Below, in pieces: positions 58,068-64,000 of a stretch of 64,000 nt of DNA. This DNA comes from Bacteroides sp. An322 (GTDB lineage: Bacteria; Bacteroidota; Bacteroidia; Bacteroidales; Bacteroidaceae). The translations under genes were made by a program, and so were the position numbers. The DNA lies in contig NZ_NFIN01000018.1 of assembly GCF_002161765.1 (NCBI RefSeq), positions 1-64,000 on the forward strand, in the 5' to 3' direction. Every line of letters starts with the position of its first letter. Within the stretch, counting starts at the first letter, position 1. The notes under the pieces were generated by a model, which saw only the letters and a list, made by a program, of their open reading frames with translations, did no database searches and was not told the origin of the DNA.

Positions 58068-60215
58068 AAGAGAAAACACTTCGCGTGCCGTGTCGATGCA
58101 ATCGCCTTCCGCTTCAGTCTTATACGGATTGTGTTGCAAAGTCCACGGTTCTTCCATTGCGTACCAATCGATTTCTTGCATCTCACCTCCGTCTAATACA
58201 CCTTGGAGCATCTTCCACCATGCTTCCCAACGCTTGTAGTAGAAGTCTTTCAAGATGCCGTTCCATTCTTTATGAGCATAGTCACGCAAACCGCCTTCAT
58301 CGGCGCAAGTACGGTTACCCCATGTGGTGATTTGTACACGGGCATTCCATTCATAGAGGTCTTTTTCTTCGGGCGTATTGCCTAAACTGCGGGCTTGGTT
58401 AATCCATCTGCCTACACGGAACTCGCTGCGGGTGGCAAGCAGGCGGTCTTGTGCCAGCAGCAGGTCGAGGAACTCTTTCGAATGGCGGGCATAGCTGCGT
58501 TTGTCGAAGCTCTTGAAGTCGGCTATCGCTTGGTTGTAGACAATGCGTCCACGGTCGGAGAGAGCTTGGCGGACGATGTCCACCAAGTCGTATTCAAAGT
58601 TATTGTTGCCGCGGTATTTATCCGCCACTTCCAGCATCAGGCGTGCGGCGTCTTCGGTAGAAGTAGGGTCGTAGTAGTTTTCCATCTTCGACCAGCTTGA
58701 TACTTGGAAATTGTTCATACTTGGACGTCCGCAGAAAATGGATTCGTGAGGTCCTTGCTGGTTGTTTCCGAAGGGGCAATTGTAGATGCCGTTGGCAAGG
58801 ATTTCCCATGCTTGTTCTATCTTTTCATCTTTTACTCCATAACGTGCGGCGAGGTATTCTTTCAGCCATGCTTCCTTGGTTATCTTTTCGGGACGCCACG
58901 GCAGTTCGCACATCAATTCGAACATCATCGGATTGTTCTCGCTTCCTTCCATGGTCAGGCCGATGCCTTTCAGGTGTTCGGCAAGCGGATTGTTTTTCGT
59001 TAAGTAGAAGTTATTCAGCAGTTGGTCCAAGCGTCCGTGCAGACCTACATTACCGCCGAAGTTCTCCAACATACAGAACAGCCAGTCGTGTTGTTCATAT
59101 CCTTTGTCGCGTTTCCAAATGGAAGGGATGCCCCACATCGGGCGGCATTCGCTGAAGAGGTCGAGGATAAGCAAGTCGCCGTTCTTCATATTCTTGATCA
59201 TTTCAGGGCGAGGGTTTTCCGTCCAACCTTGGATAACCCATACGGCTTTCGGGTTTGCTTTGCGCATAGCATTCAGTACAGCTTTGCCCGCTGCATCGAA
59301 GTCTACGTCTTCAGCGTTTTCCAATTCGTGGAAAGGGTCCATTGAGTAATAGTCGGCTTTGCCGAAGAGTTTTTCTAATTCTTTGTAATATAAAGCGGCA
59401 ATTTCGGCGAAGCGGGAGTCGGTAGGCATCAGGAATGCCGGGCGGGTGAATCCGTTCCATAAAGCGGGTTCTGTTACGTTTAATCCTAATTTCTTATTGG
59501 CATCGTGAGGCACCATACCCGAATAACCCGGCAATACAGGTTTAATGCCATATTCACGCATCCGTTTCAGGATTTTCTTCTGTAAGGCTTCTTGCTGTTC
59601 GTACCAACTGTCAGGGTTCGGTCCGCCCCAACCTTCCAAGTTATTCATTGCCCACCAAGCGAGGAAAGCCGGACCGGCAATGAAGCGGTTGATTTCATCT
59701 TTGGTATAGCCTAATTGAAGGAGCATGTTACGCCATACGCACTCTTGCCCTACTGCGGCAAGCGGCAGGTTGATGCCATGCAATGCCATCCAGTCGATTT
59801 CCTTTTCCCAACGTGCCCAGTCCCAAAATGCCATCGTATACGAATACGTGCAATAGTTGAAATCATAACGCAAGCCGAGGTTGGTTTCGTGCCGTTCGGG
59901 GTGGGGGACTTTAGGAAGTGCTTCCGGCAAGTCAGCCTGCATATCGTTCCAGGTAAGTTGGATGCCTGCATAGTATTTCAGGTACCAGTTCAGTCCCGTT
60001 GCGATATTGACGTATGTATTTCCGCGTACCACCACTTTGTCTCCTTTTTGGTCAAGTTCGAAGAAATCTTTGTCTGCATTTTTTTGGAGTTGGATAACGA
60101 ACTTCTTAGATGCTCCAGGGTCGATTCGCTCCAGCAAATCTTTGATAGGGTTCGCGAACAATGTAAAAGGCAACAAGCAGAATAAGCTTGCCAGTAGAAA
60201 GTTTTTAGTGCTCAT
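58044..60215 (-). CDS. GH89 alpha-N-acetylglucosaminidase
   Basis: The product has 723 residues, signal peptide ending FANP. It has the NAGLU layout: small N-terminal domain (about 25-105), TIM barrel (about 110-450: NLGLRYDFNYCTYSYTMAFWDW, LPGYSGMVPHD, YSMDPFHELENAED, CMLENFGGNVGLHG) and an all-helical C-terminal domain. The glutamates in DPFHE and LENFGG are the likely catalytic pair. It removes terminal alpha-GlcNAc from mucin-type or heparan-type glycans. It is first in the group GH89, HGSNAT-like, GH92, GH28. The last six residues (TTDYAD) are encoded by the adjacent repeat. Confidence 0.93.
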   Translation of the reverse strand: MSTKNFLLASLFCLLPFTLFANPIKDLLERIDPGASKKFVIQLQKNADKDFFELDQKGDKVVVRGNTYVNIATGLNWYLKYYAGIQLTWNDMQADLPEALPKVPHPERHETNLGLRYDFNYCTYSYTMAFWDWARWEKEIDWMALHGINLPLAAVGQECVWRNMLLQLGYTKDEINRFIAGPAFLAWWAMNNLEGWGGPNPDSWYEQQEALQKKILKRMREYGIKPVLPGYSGMVPHDANKKLGLNVTEPALWNGFTRPAFLMPTDSRFAEIAALYYKELEKLFGKADYYSMDPFHELENAEDVDFDAAGKAVLNAMRKANPKAVWVIQGWTENPRPEMIKNMKNGDLLILDLFSECRPMWGIPSIWKRDKGYEQHDWLFCMLENFGGNVGLHGRLDQLLNNFYLTKNNPLAEHLKGIGLTMEGSENNPMMFELMCELPWRPEKITKEAWLKEYLAARYGVKDEKIEQAWEILANGIYNCPFGNNQQGPHESIFCGRPSMNNFQVSSWSKMENYYDPTSTEDAARLMLEVADKYRGNNNFEYDLVDIVRQALSDRGRIVYNQAIADFKSFDKRSYARHSKEFLDLLLAQDRLLATRSEFRVGRWINQARSLGNTPEEKDLYEWNARVQITTWGNRTCADEGGLRDYAHKEWNGILKDFYYKRWEAWWKMLQGVLDGGEMQEIDWYAMEEPWTLQHNPYKTEAEGDCIDTAREVFSLLTTDYAD

Positions 60216-60241
60216 ATTTTATTAGGATTGGTTAGGTTTTT

Positions 60242-60250
60242 GCAAATATA
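60242..60250 (-). promoter_or_regulatory. -7 element of the GH89 gene
   Basis: The minus strand reads TATATTTGC, an exact match 26 bp before the ATG. A TTTTG lies about 17 bp further upstream, a slightly short spacing. Confidence 0.6.
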
Positions 60251-60276
60251 GGAAATATAAGTGAGAACAAAAGGCT

Positions 60277-60324
60277 ATAAATAAATCATTCTGCATGCAT
60301 AATGACGCAAAATGATTTATTTAT
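60277..60324 (-). terminator. Terminator-like hairpin after deoC
   Basis: A 14-bp inverted repeat ATAAATAAATCATT/AATGATTTATTTAT starts 15 bp past the deoC stop, with a 20-nt inner loop. It is AT-rich, so termination strength is uncertain. Confidence 0.55.
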
Positions 60325-60338
60325 CTTCGGTTTATGTA

Positions 60339-61295
60339 TTAGAAAAATTTCGTCTCTTCTCCTAAAATATCTGAGAGGAGCAGATTGGCAAGACGACTTG
60401 TCCCGATACGGAACAATTCATTGGTGAGCCATTCTTTTCCTAACAGTTCTTTTACGATGGTGTAGTAATTTATAGCGTCTTCTATAGTATTAATGCCTCC
60501 TGCAGGTTTGAAACCTATTTTGCGTCCCGTTTCTAAGAAGTATTCTTTAATAGCCTGGCACATCACATAGGCGGCTTCGGGCGTAGCTGCAGGTTTCTCC
60601 TTACCGGTGGAAGTCTTAATGAAGTCGGCTCCCGAATACATGGCGAGGATAGATGCCTTTTTGATGTTTTCGGCTGATCCTAACGCACCTGTCTCCAGAA
60701 TCACTTTCAGATGCTTGTCGCCGCATACGTCTTTCAGTTCTTGAATTTCGTCGCACATGCCTTCGTAGTCTCCCGAAAGGAATTTGCCTACCGAGATTAC
60801 GATGTCGATTTCATCGGCTCCGACGTGGAGTGCCATGGCGGTCTCGGCGATCTTTACTTCGGTGAATGTTTGCGAAGAGGGGAATCCTCCCGATACGCAG
60901 GCTATCTTTACACGGTCGGCTTCCAACGTATCGTGTACAATTTCCGCCATATTGGGATAGACACAAATGGCAGCTACGTTTTTCAAGTCGGGATGTTCGT
61001 CATCGAATGCATTGACCCGTTCGGTGAATTTCATAACGCTTTCTTCGCTATCGGTGCATTTCAGGGTCGTAAGGTCGATGCAATTGAAGAGGAATTTCTT
61101 CACTTCGGGCGTGTTGTTTTCTGCGGCATATTTGTCAAGGAGGTGCTTGGTCTTTTCCGCAATCTCATCGTCTTTCAATGCGGTATTGTATTTCCCTAAT
61201 GCCATATCGTATTTGCTGGGTTGGCTCAGGTTTTCTTTGTCTTCCATTTCCATGTTTTGGAAGAGTTCGCTTTCAAATTCTTCGTGGTTGCTCAT
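60339..61295 (-). CDS. deoC: Deoxyribose-phosphate aldolase
   Basis: The enzyme cleaves deoxyribose-5-phosphate to acetaldehyde and glyceraldehyde-3-phosphate in deoxynucleoside catabolism. The 318-residue product has the class I TIM-barrel motifs: IDLTTLKCTD, VAAICVYPNMAEIV, GADEIDIVISVGKFLSG and the Schiff-base lysine in GADFIKTSTGK near residue 228. The N-terminal 60 residues are an extension typical of the longer form. Its ATG overlaps the stop of the mazG-like gene (61292-61295). It is the third gene of a dtd-mazG-deoC operon. Confidence 0.94.
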   Translation of the reverse strand: MSNHEEFESELFQNMEMEDKENLSQPSKYDMALGKYNTALKDDEIAEKTKHLLDKYAAENNTPEVKKFLFNCIDLTTLKCTDSEESVMKFTERVNAFDDEHPDLKNVAAICVYPNMAEIVHDTLEADRVKIACVSGGFPSSQTFTEVKIAETAMALHVGADEIDIVISVGKFLSGDYEGMCDEIQELKDVCGDKHLKVILETGALGSAENIKKASILAMYSGADFIKTSTGKEKPAATPEAAYVMCQAIKEYFLETGRKIGFKPAGGINTIEDAINYYTIVKELLGKEWLTNELFRIGTSRLANLLLSDILGEETKFF

Positions 61296-61630
61296 ATCGT
61301 TTTCAGTTTAGGATTGTTTTGATGTCTTTCTTTGTCGCGGGTAGTTTTCTTCTCTAAGTTCTTTTGGAAAGCTTCGGTCAGGTTTACGCCCGTTTGGTTA
61401 GCAAGGCAGAGCAGTACCCAAAGTACATCTGCCATTTCATCGCCTAAGTCGTGTTTCTCGCCCGGCTTGAACGATTGGTCGCCGTAGGTACGTGCCATGA
61501 TGCGTGCCAGTTCGCCTACTTCTTCGGTCAGGACCGCCATGTTGGTCAGTTCACTGAAGTAGCGTACGCCGTAGGTCTTTATCCAGCGGTCTACGGTTTG
61601 TTGTGCTTCTTCGAGGGTCATGGTGCTCAT
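61292..61630 (-). CDS. MazG-like nucleotide pyrophosphohydrolase
   Basis: The product has 112 residues. The metal-binding pattern EExxE...ExxD is seen in AVLTEEVGELARIMART and KHDLGDEMADVLWVLLCLANQTG. It hydrolyses a nucleoside triphosphate to monophosphate and pyrophosphate, probably clearing damaged nucleotides. ATGA overlaps at both ends (61627-61630 with dtd, 61292-61295 with deoC) show tight translational coupling. Confidence 0.88.
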   Translation of the reverse strand: MSTMTLEEAQQTVDRWIKTYGVRYFSELTNMAVLTEEVGELARIMARTYGDQSFKPGEKHDLGDEMADVLWVLLCLANQTGVNLTEAFQKNLEKKTTRDKERHQNNPKLKTI

Positions 61631-62079
61631 TCTTTATTTTTCGTGTCCATACAAATCGTTACGGGACCGTTGTTTAATAACTCCACTTTCATATCAGCTC
61701 CGAACTCGCCGGTGCCTACTTGTTTCCCTAAAGCAATGCTTAGTTCATTACAAAAGTATTCGTAAAGCGGAATAGCGGTTTCGTGTTTTGCCGCGCGGAT
61801 ATACGAGGGACGGTTTCCCTTTTTGGTGGAAGCCATCAGGGTAAATTGGCTTATCACTAAAATCTCTCCGTCCGCATCCAAGATGGATTTGTTCATCACG
61901 CCCTTCTCGTCATCGAATACGCGCAGGTTGACTATCTTCTTGCAGAGCCAGTCCGCATCTTCTTGGGTATCGGCTTCCTCAATCCCCAACAGGACCAAGA
62001 AGCCTTCTTTAATTGCCGATTTGCACACGCCGTCGATTGTAACAGAAGCGTGGCTTACTCGTTGGATTACTGTTCTCAT
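61627..62079 (-). CDS. dtd: D-aminoacyl-tRNA deacylase
   Basis: The product has 150 residues, the standard length. The catalytic motifs SQFTL (about 77-81) and NNGPVTI (about 138) are both present, along with MRTVIQRVSHASV at the N-terminus. It removes D-amino acids and glycine mischarged on tRNAs. It is the first gene of the operon, 16 bp from an exact consensus -7 element. Confidence 0.95.
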   Translation of the reverse strand: MRTVIQRVSHASVTIDGVCKSAIKEGFLVLLGIEEADTQEDADWLCKKIVNLRVFDDEKGVMNKSILDADGEILVISQFTLMASTKKGNRPSYIRAAKHETAIPLYEYFCNELSIALGKQVGTGEFGADMKVELLNNGPVTICMDTKNKE

Positions 62080-62095
62080 TTCGGTTTATGTTTTC

Positions 62096-62104
62096 GCAAA
62101 TATA
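62096..62104 (-). promoter_or_regulatory. -7 element of the dtd-mazG-deoC operon
   Basis: The minus strand reads TATATTTGC, an exact match, 16 bp before the dtd ATG. Confidence 0.6.
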
Positions 62105-62174
62105 CGAATTTCGCTGGAATATTCGAACAAAATCAACAGATAACGTAATAATTGGAATTTAAGTAGTATGGCAA

Positions 62175-62738
62175 TCATTTCATTTTTGCCCTGATCCGGC
62201 TCAAACTTGCTTGTGTGATGCCTAAATAGGTAGCGATACTTCCCAATGGTAATCGTTGCAACAAATCAGGTTCTTTCTCTAACAACTCCTTATACCGTTC
62301 CGAAGCGATGGCGGACAACATGGAAATCAGCCGTTCCTCGGTAGCAAGCAGTTCCATTTCCGCATAACGCCGCCCCCAATTGGCGATGTGCAAATCGTCT
62401 GCAAACAATTCTTTCAGTTTTTTCCTCTCCAATACATATAAGACAGAATCTTCCATCAGTTCCATCGTTTCATATCCCGGCTCATCGTTCACGTATCCTT
62501 TCATAGAAACAAGGGTTGCCCCTTCCTTTCCGACCCAAAAAGTAGTTTCCTTTCCGTCCACCGAAGTATAGGCGCGGACAATGCCTTTCTTGATGAAAAA
62601 GATATTCTTTTCCACTTTGCCGCTTTCCAACACACGGAATCCTTTGGGGTATGAAACTTCCGTCAGGCATTGCCGTAACTTGTCTAAAGATGCGTCCGGC
62701 ATGGCATATCGTTGGTTGATGATTTCTTTTATATCCAT
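62175..62738 (-). CDS. Crp/Fnr-family transcriptional regulator
   Basis: The product has 187 residues. A cyclic-nucleotide-binding-like beta barrel (about 20-115: YPKGFRVLESGKVEKNIFFIKKGIVRAYTSVDGKETTFWVGKEG) is followed by a helical linker and a compact C-terminal part ending LPLGSIATYLGITQASLSRIRAK, which is the recognition HTH. The canonical cAMP-phosphate-binding RSA segment is absent, so the ligand is unknown. This short type is common in Bacteroidota, often next to the transporter or oxidoreductase gene it controls. It is divergent from the SMR-MFS pair. Confidence 0.88.
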   Translation of the reverse strand: MDIKEIINQRYAMPDASLDKLRQCLTEVSYPKGFRVLESGKVEKNIFFIKKGIVRAYTSVDGKETTFWVGKEGATLVSMKGYVNDEPGYETMELMEDSVLYVLERKKLKELFADDLHIANWGRRYAEMELLATEERLISMLSAIASERYKELLEKEPDLLQRLPLGSIATYLGITQASLSRIRAKMK

Positions 62739-62760
62739 AGTTCATTGCTGTTGTCGGTGT

Positions 62761-62769
62761 GCAAAATTA
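62761..62769 (-). promoter_or_regulatory. -7 element of the Crp-like regulator gene
   Basis: The minus strand reads TAATTTTGC, an exact match 22 bp before the ATG at 62738. Confidence 0.6.
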
Positions 62770-62812
62770 TGAAATAGCACACAGAAACGGGAATGAACAG
62801 CTATTTTTTTGT

Positions 62813-62845
62813 CAAATGCAAAATCCGTTTTTACCAAATGCAAAA
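62813..62845. promoter_or_regulatory. Candidate operator: two CAAATGCAAAA direct repeats
   Basis: CAAATGCAAAA occurs at 62813-62823 and 62835-62845, 22 bp apart (about two helical turns), between the divergent promoters of the Crp-like regulator and the SMR gene. They are likely binding sites of that regulator. Confidence 0.45.
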
Positions 62846-62866
62846 AGTTGTTAGGTATTACTCGCT

Positions 62867-62875
62867 TATTTTTGC
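62867..62875 (+). promoter_or_regulatory. -7 element of the SMR-MFS genes
   Basis: TATTTTTGC is an exact match, 24 bp before the SMR ATG. The direct repeats lie immediately upstream, where an activator would bind. Confidence 0.6.
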
Positions 62876-62899
62876 GCCCGAATTTAATAAATCATTGAT

Positions 62900-63226
62900 A
62901 TGAATTGGATAATCTTATTATTGGCAGGATTATTTGAGGTGAGCCTCACATTCTGCTTAGGGAAAACGAGAGTGGCGTCAGGTCTTGAATTTTATCTATG
63001 GGGGAGCGGTTTCTTGGTTTCCACCGTATTGAGCATGGCTTTGCTTGCCAAGGCGGTGCAGACTTTGCCTTTAGGAACGGCGTATGCCATTTGGACGGGT
63101 ATAGGCGCTGTCGGCACGGTCTTGATTGGAATATTCGTTTTCAAGGAGCCTGCCACTCCCATCCGGCTTTTCTTTCTGTTCACACTCATCGCGTCCTTGA
63201 TTGGGTTGAAGGTCGTGTCATATTGA
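62900..63226 (+). CDS. Small multidrug resistance family transporter (SugE/Gdx-like)
   Basis: The product has 108 residues and four transmembrane helices. Glu13 in LLLAGLFEVSLTF is the central coupling residue. The stretch LPLGTAYAIWTGIGAVGTVLIGIFVFKEP is typical of the SMR family and closer to Gdx (guanidinium exporters) than to EmrE. It works as an antiparallel dimer in the inner membrane. It is followed by an MFS gene with a strong ribosome-binding site that overlaps its stop codon. Confidence 0.88.
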   Translation: MNWIILLLAGLFEVSLTFCLGKTRVASGLEFYLWGSGFLVSTVLSMALLAKAVQTLPLGTAYAIWTGIGAVGTVLIGIFVFKEPATPIRLFFLFTLIASLIGLKVVSY

Positions 63227-63233
63227 AAGGAGG
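63226..63233 (+). promoter_or_regulatory. Strong Shine-Dalgarno of the MFS gene
   Basis: AAAGGAGG lies 6 nt before the ATG at 63240, starting at the last base of the SMR stop codon. Strong sites like this are uncommon in Bacteroidota. Confidence 0.7.
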
Positions 63234-63239
63234 CGGCAG

Positions 63240-64000
63240 ATGAAGTATGAATTAAGAGAGAACCAAGGGATTTCAGCACCTCTGTTAGCTCTGATGGCAG
63301 TTGCTACCGGACTTTCCGTAGCTAACTGCTACTACAACCAGCCTTTGCTGGGCAGCATGGCAAGGGATTTTGCGGTAAACGACTTTTCTGCCAGCATGGT
63401 GGCGACATTGACCCAGATAGGCTATGTAGTTGGACTTGTGTTTGTCATTCCACTTGGTGACTTGGTTTCACGAAAGAAACTAATATTGGTCAATTATATC
63501 GTTTCATCGTGCGCTTTGCTTGCCATAGCACTCGCTCCGAACATCTATTGGGTGTGGGGCGCGTCCTTGCTTGCAGGAGCCTCTTCGGTCATGCCACAGT
63601 TCTTCATTCCGTTGGTGTCTTATTATTCAGCACCAGTACACAAAGTGCGCAACGTGGGGATTATACAATCCTGTCTGCTCATAGGCATTCTTGGTTCACG
63701 TGTGTTCAGTGGCTTTTTGGCTGATGTATGGGGATGGCGTTCCGTCTATTTCATGGCTTGCGTGTTTATGCTCGGATGCTTTCTGACGATTCACAAAATG
63801 CTGCCTGTGCTGTCTACCCGTTCACAAGAAAGTTATGCGGGTCTGATGAAATCCTTGTTGCGTCTGCTTTCCCAATACCCGTACTTGCGTATCGCTTCGT
63901 TGAGGGCGGCATTGGCTTATGGCTCGTTCTTTGCGTTGTGGAGTTGCCTTGCTTTCCGGATGAAGCAAGAGCCTTTCTTTGCGAATGACGATATTATCGG
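63240..64000 (+). CDS. MFS transporter, N-terminal part (runs off window end)
   Basis: The first 253 codons are present without a stop. The opening KYELRENQGISAPLLALMAVATGLSVANCYYNQPLLGSMARDF and the GDLVSRKKLILVNY loop between helices 2 and 3 identify a major facilitator of the drug/metabolite type; about seven helices are visible. It is co-transcribed with the SMR gene (13-bp gap). The substrate is unknown, but the pairing with a Gdx-like exporter suggests efflux of a small toxic compound. Confidence 0.85.
   Translation, partial: MKYELRENQGISAPLLALMAVATGLSVANCYYNQPLLGSMARDFAVNDFSASMVATLTQIGYVVGLVFVIPLGDLVSRKKLILVNYIVSSCALLAIALAPNIYWVWGASLLAGASSVMPQFFIPLVSYYSAPVHKVRNVGIIQSCLLIGILGSRVFSGFLADVWGWRSVYFMACVFMLGCFLTIHKMLPVLSTRSQESYAGLMKSLLRLLSQYPYLRIASLRAALAYGSFFALWSCLAFRMKQEPFFANDDII

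Noticed and set aside
1-64000. tRNA and rRNA genes, insertion sequences
   Set aside because: None of the intergenic stretches showed cloverleaf-like or rRNA-like sequence, and no transposase-like reading frame was found.

Overview
The window looks like a chromosomal segment of a gut Bacteroidaceae member (Bacteroides or Phocaeicola). The evidence is the many Bacteroidota-type promoters (-7 element TAnnTTTG), surface lipoproteins with an acidic export signal just after the lipidated cysteine, dense GH43/GH97/GH146/GH92/GH89/GH28 glycoside hydrolases, and small families typical of this group (DUF3836, DUF6261, DUF3791/DUF3990). No rRNA, tRNA, transposase or CRISPR array was seen.

Layout. 0-0.5 kb: 5' end of a surface lipoprotein gene whose promoter, leader and signal peptide recur almost unchanged at 19.5-19.9 kb. 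0.6-15.7 kb: an eight-gene minus-strand CAZyme operon (five GH43, GH97, GH146, CE1-like esterase) plus a divergent GH43 lipoprotein. Together these resemble a side-chain-trimming set for arabinose-rich xylan, but no SusC/SusD pair or sensor is present. 15.7-19.6 kb: serine acetyltransferase and the second lipoprotein paralogue. 20-28.3 kb: mtnN-luxS, a YfhO-type membrane protein, a TonB-C-domain lipoprotein, metG and a polysaccharide flippase. 28.3-39.3 kb: a GC-rich block of surface-glycan glycosyltransferases interrupted by a compact DUF3791/DUF3990 module that looks like a toxin-antitoxin operon, and by a DUF6261 gene. 39.3-43.2 kb: a frameshifted DUF6261 gene with a striking 42-bp palindromic array upstream, a decayed GNAT toxin-antitoxin pair, and a CoA-transferase. 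43.4-52.9 kb: housekeeping genes (miaB, dsbD-like, polA, prenyl synthase) with a GDSL esterase and a DUF3836 protein. 52.9-60.2 kb: a host-glycan gene set on the minus strand (GH89, HGSNAT-like acyltransferase, GH92, GH28). 60.3-64 kb: dtd-mazG-deoC operon, then a Crp-like regulator divergent from SMR and MFS transporter genes, the last cut by the window end.

The most unusual content is between genes. Eleven copies of one inverted-repeat family (arms made of 8-10 nt CRCAGA-type units) lie in spacers and leaders; one has become part of a lipoprotein signal peptide and one supplies the last codons of GH89. Three copies of a second family (GTAGGGGC ends) lie in or beside the glycosyltransferase block. 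Three tandem arrays have nearly the same period (41-43 bp), and two of them precede the two DUF6261 genes.
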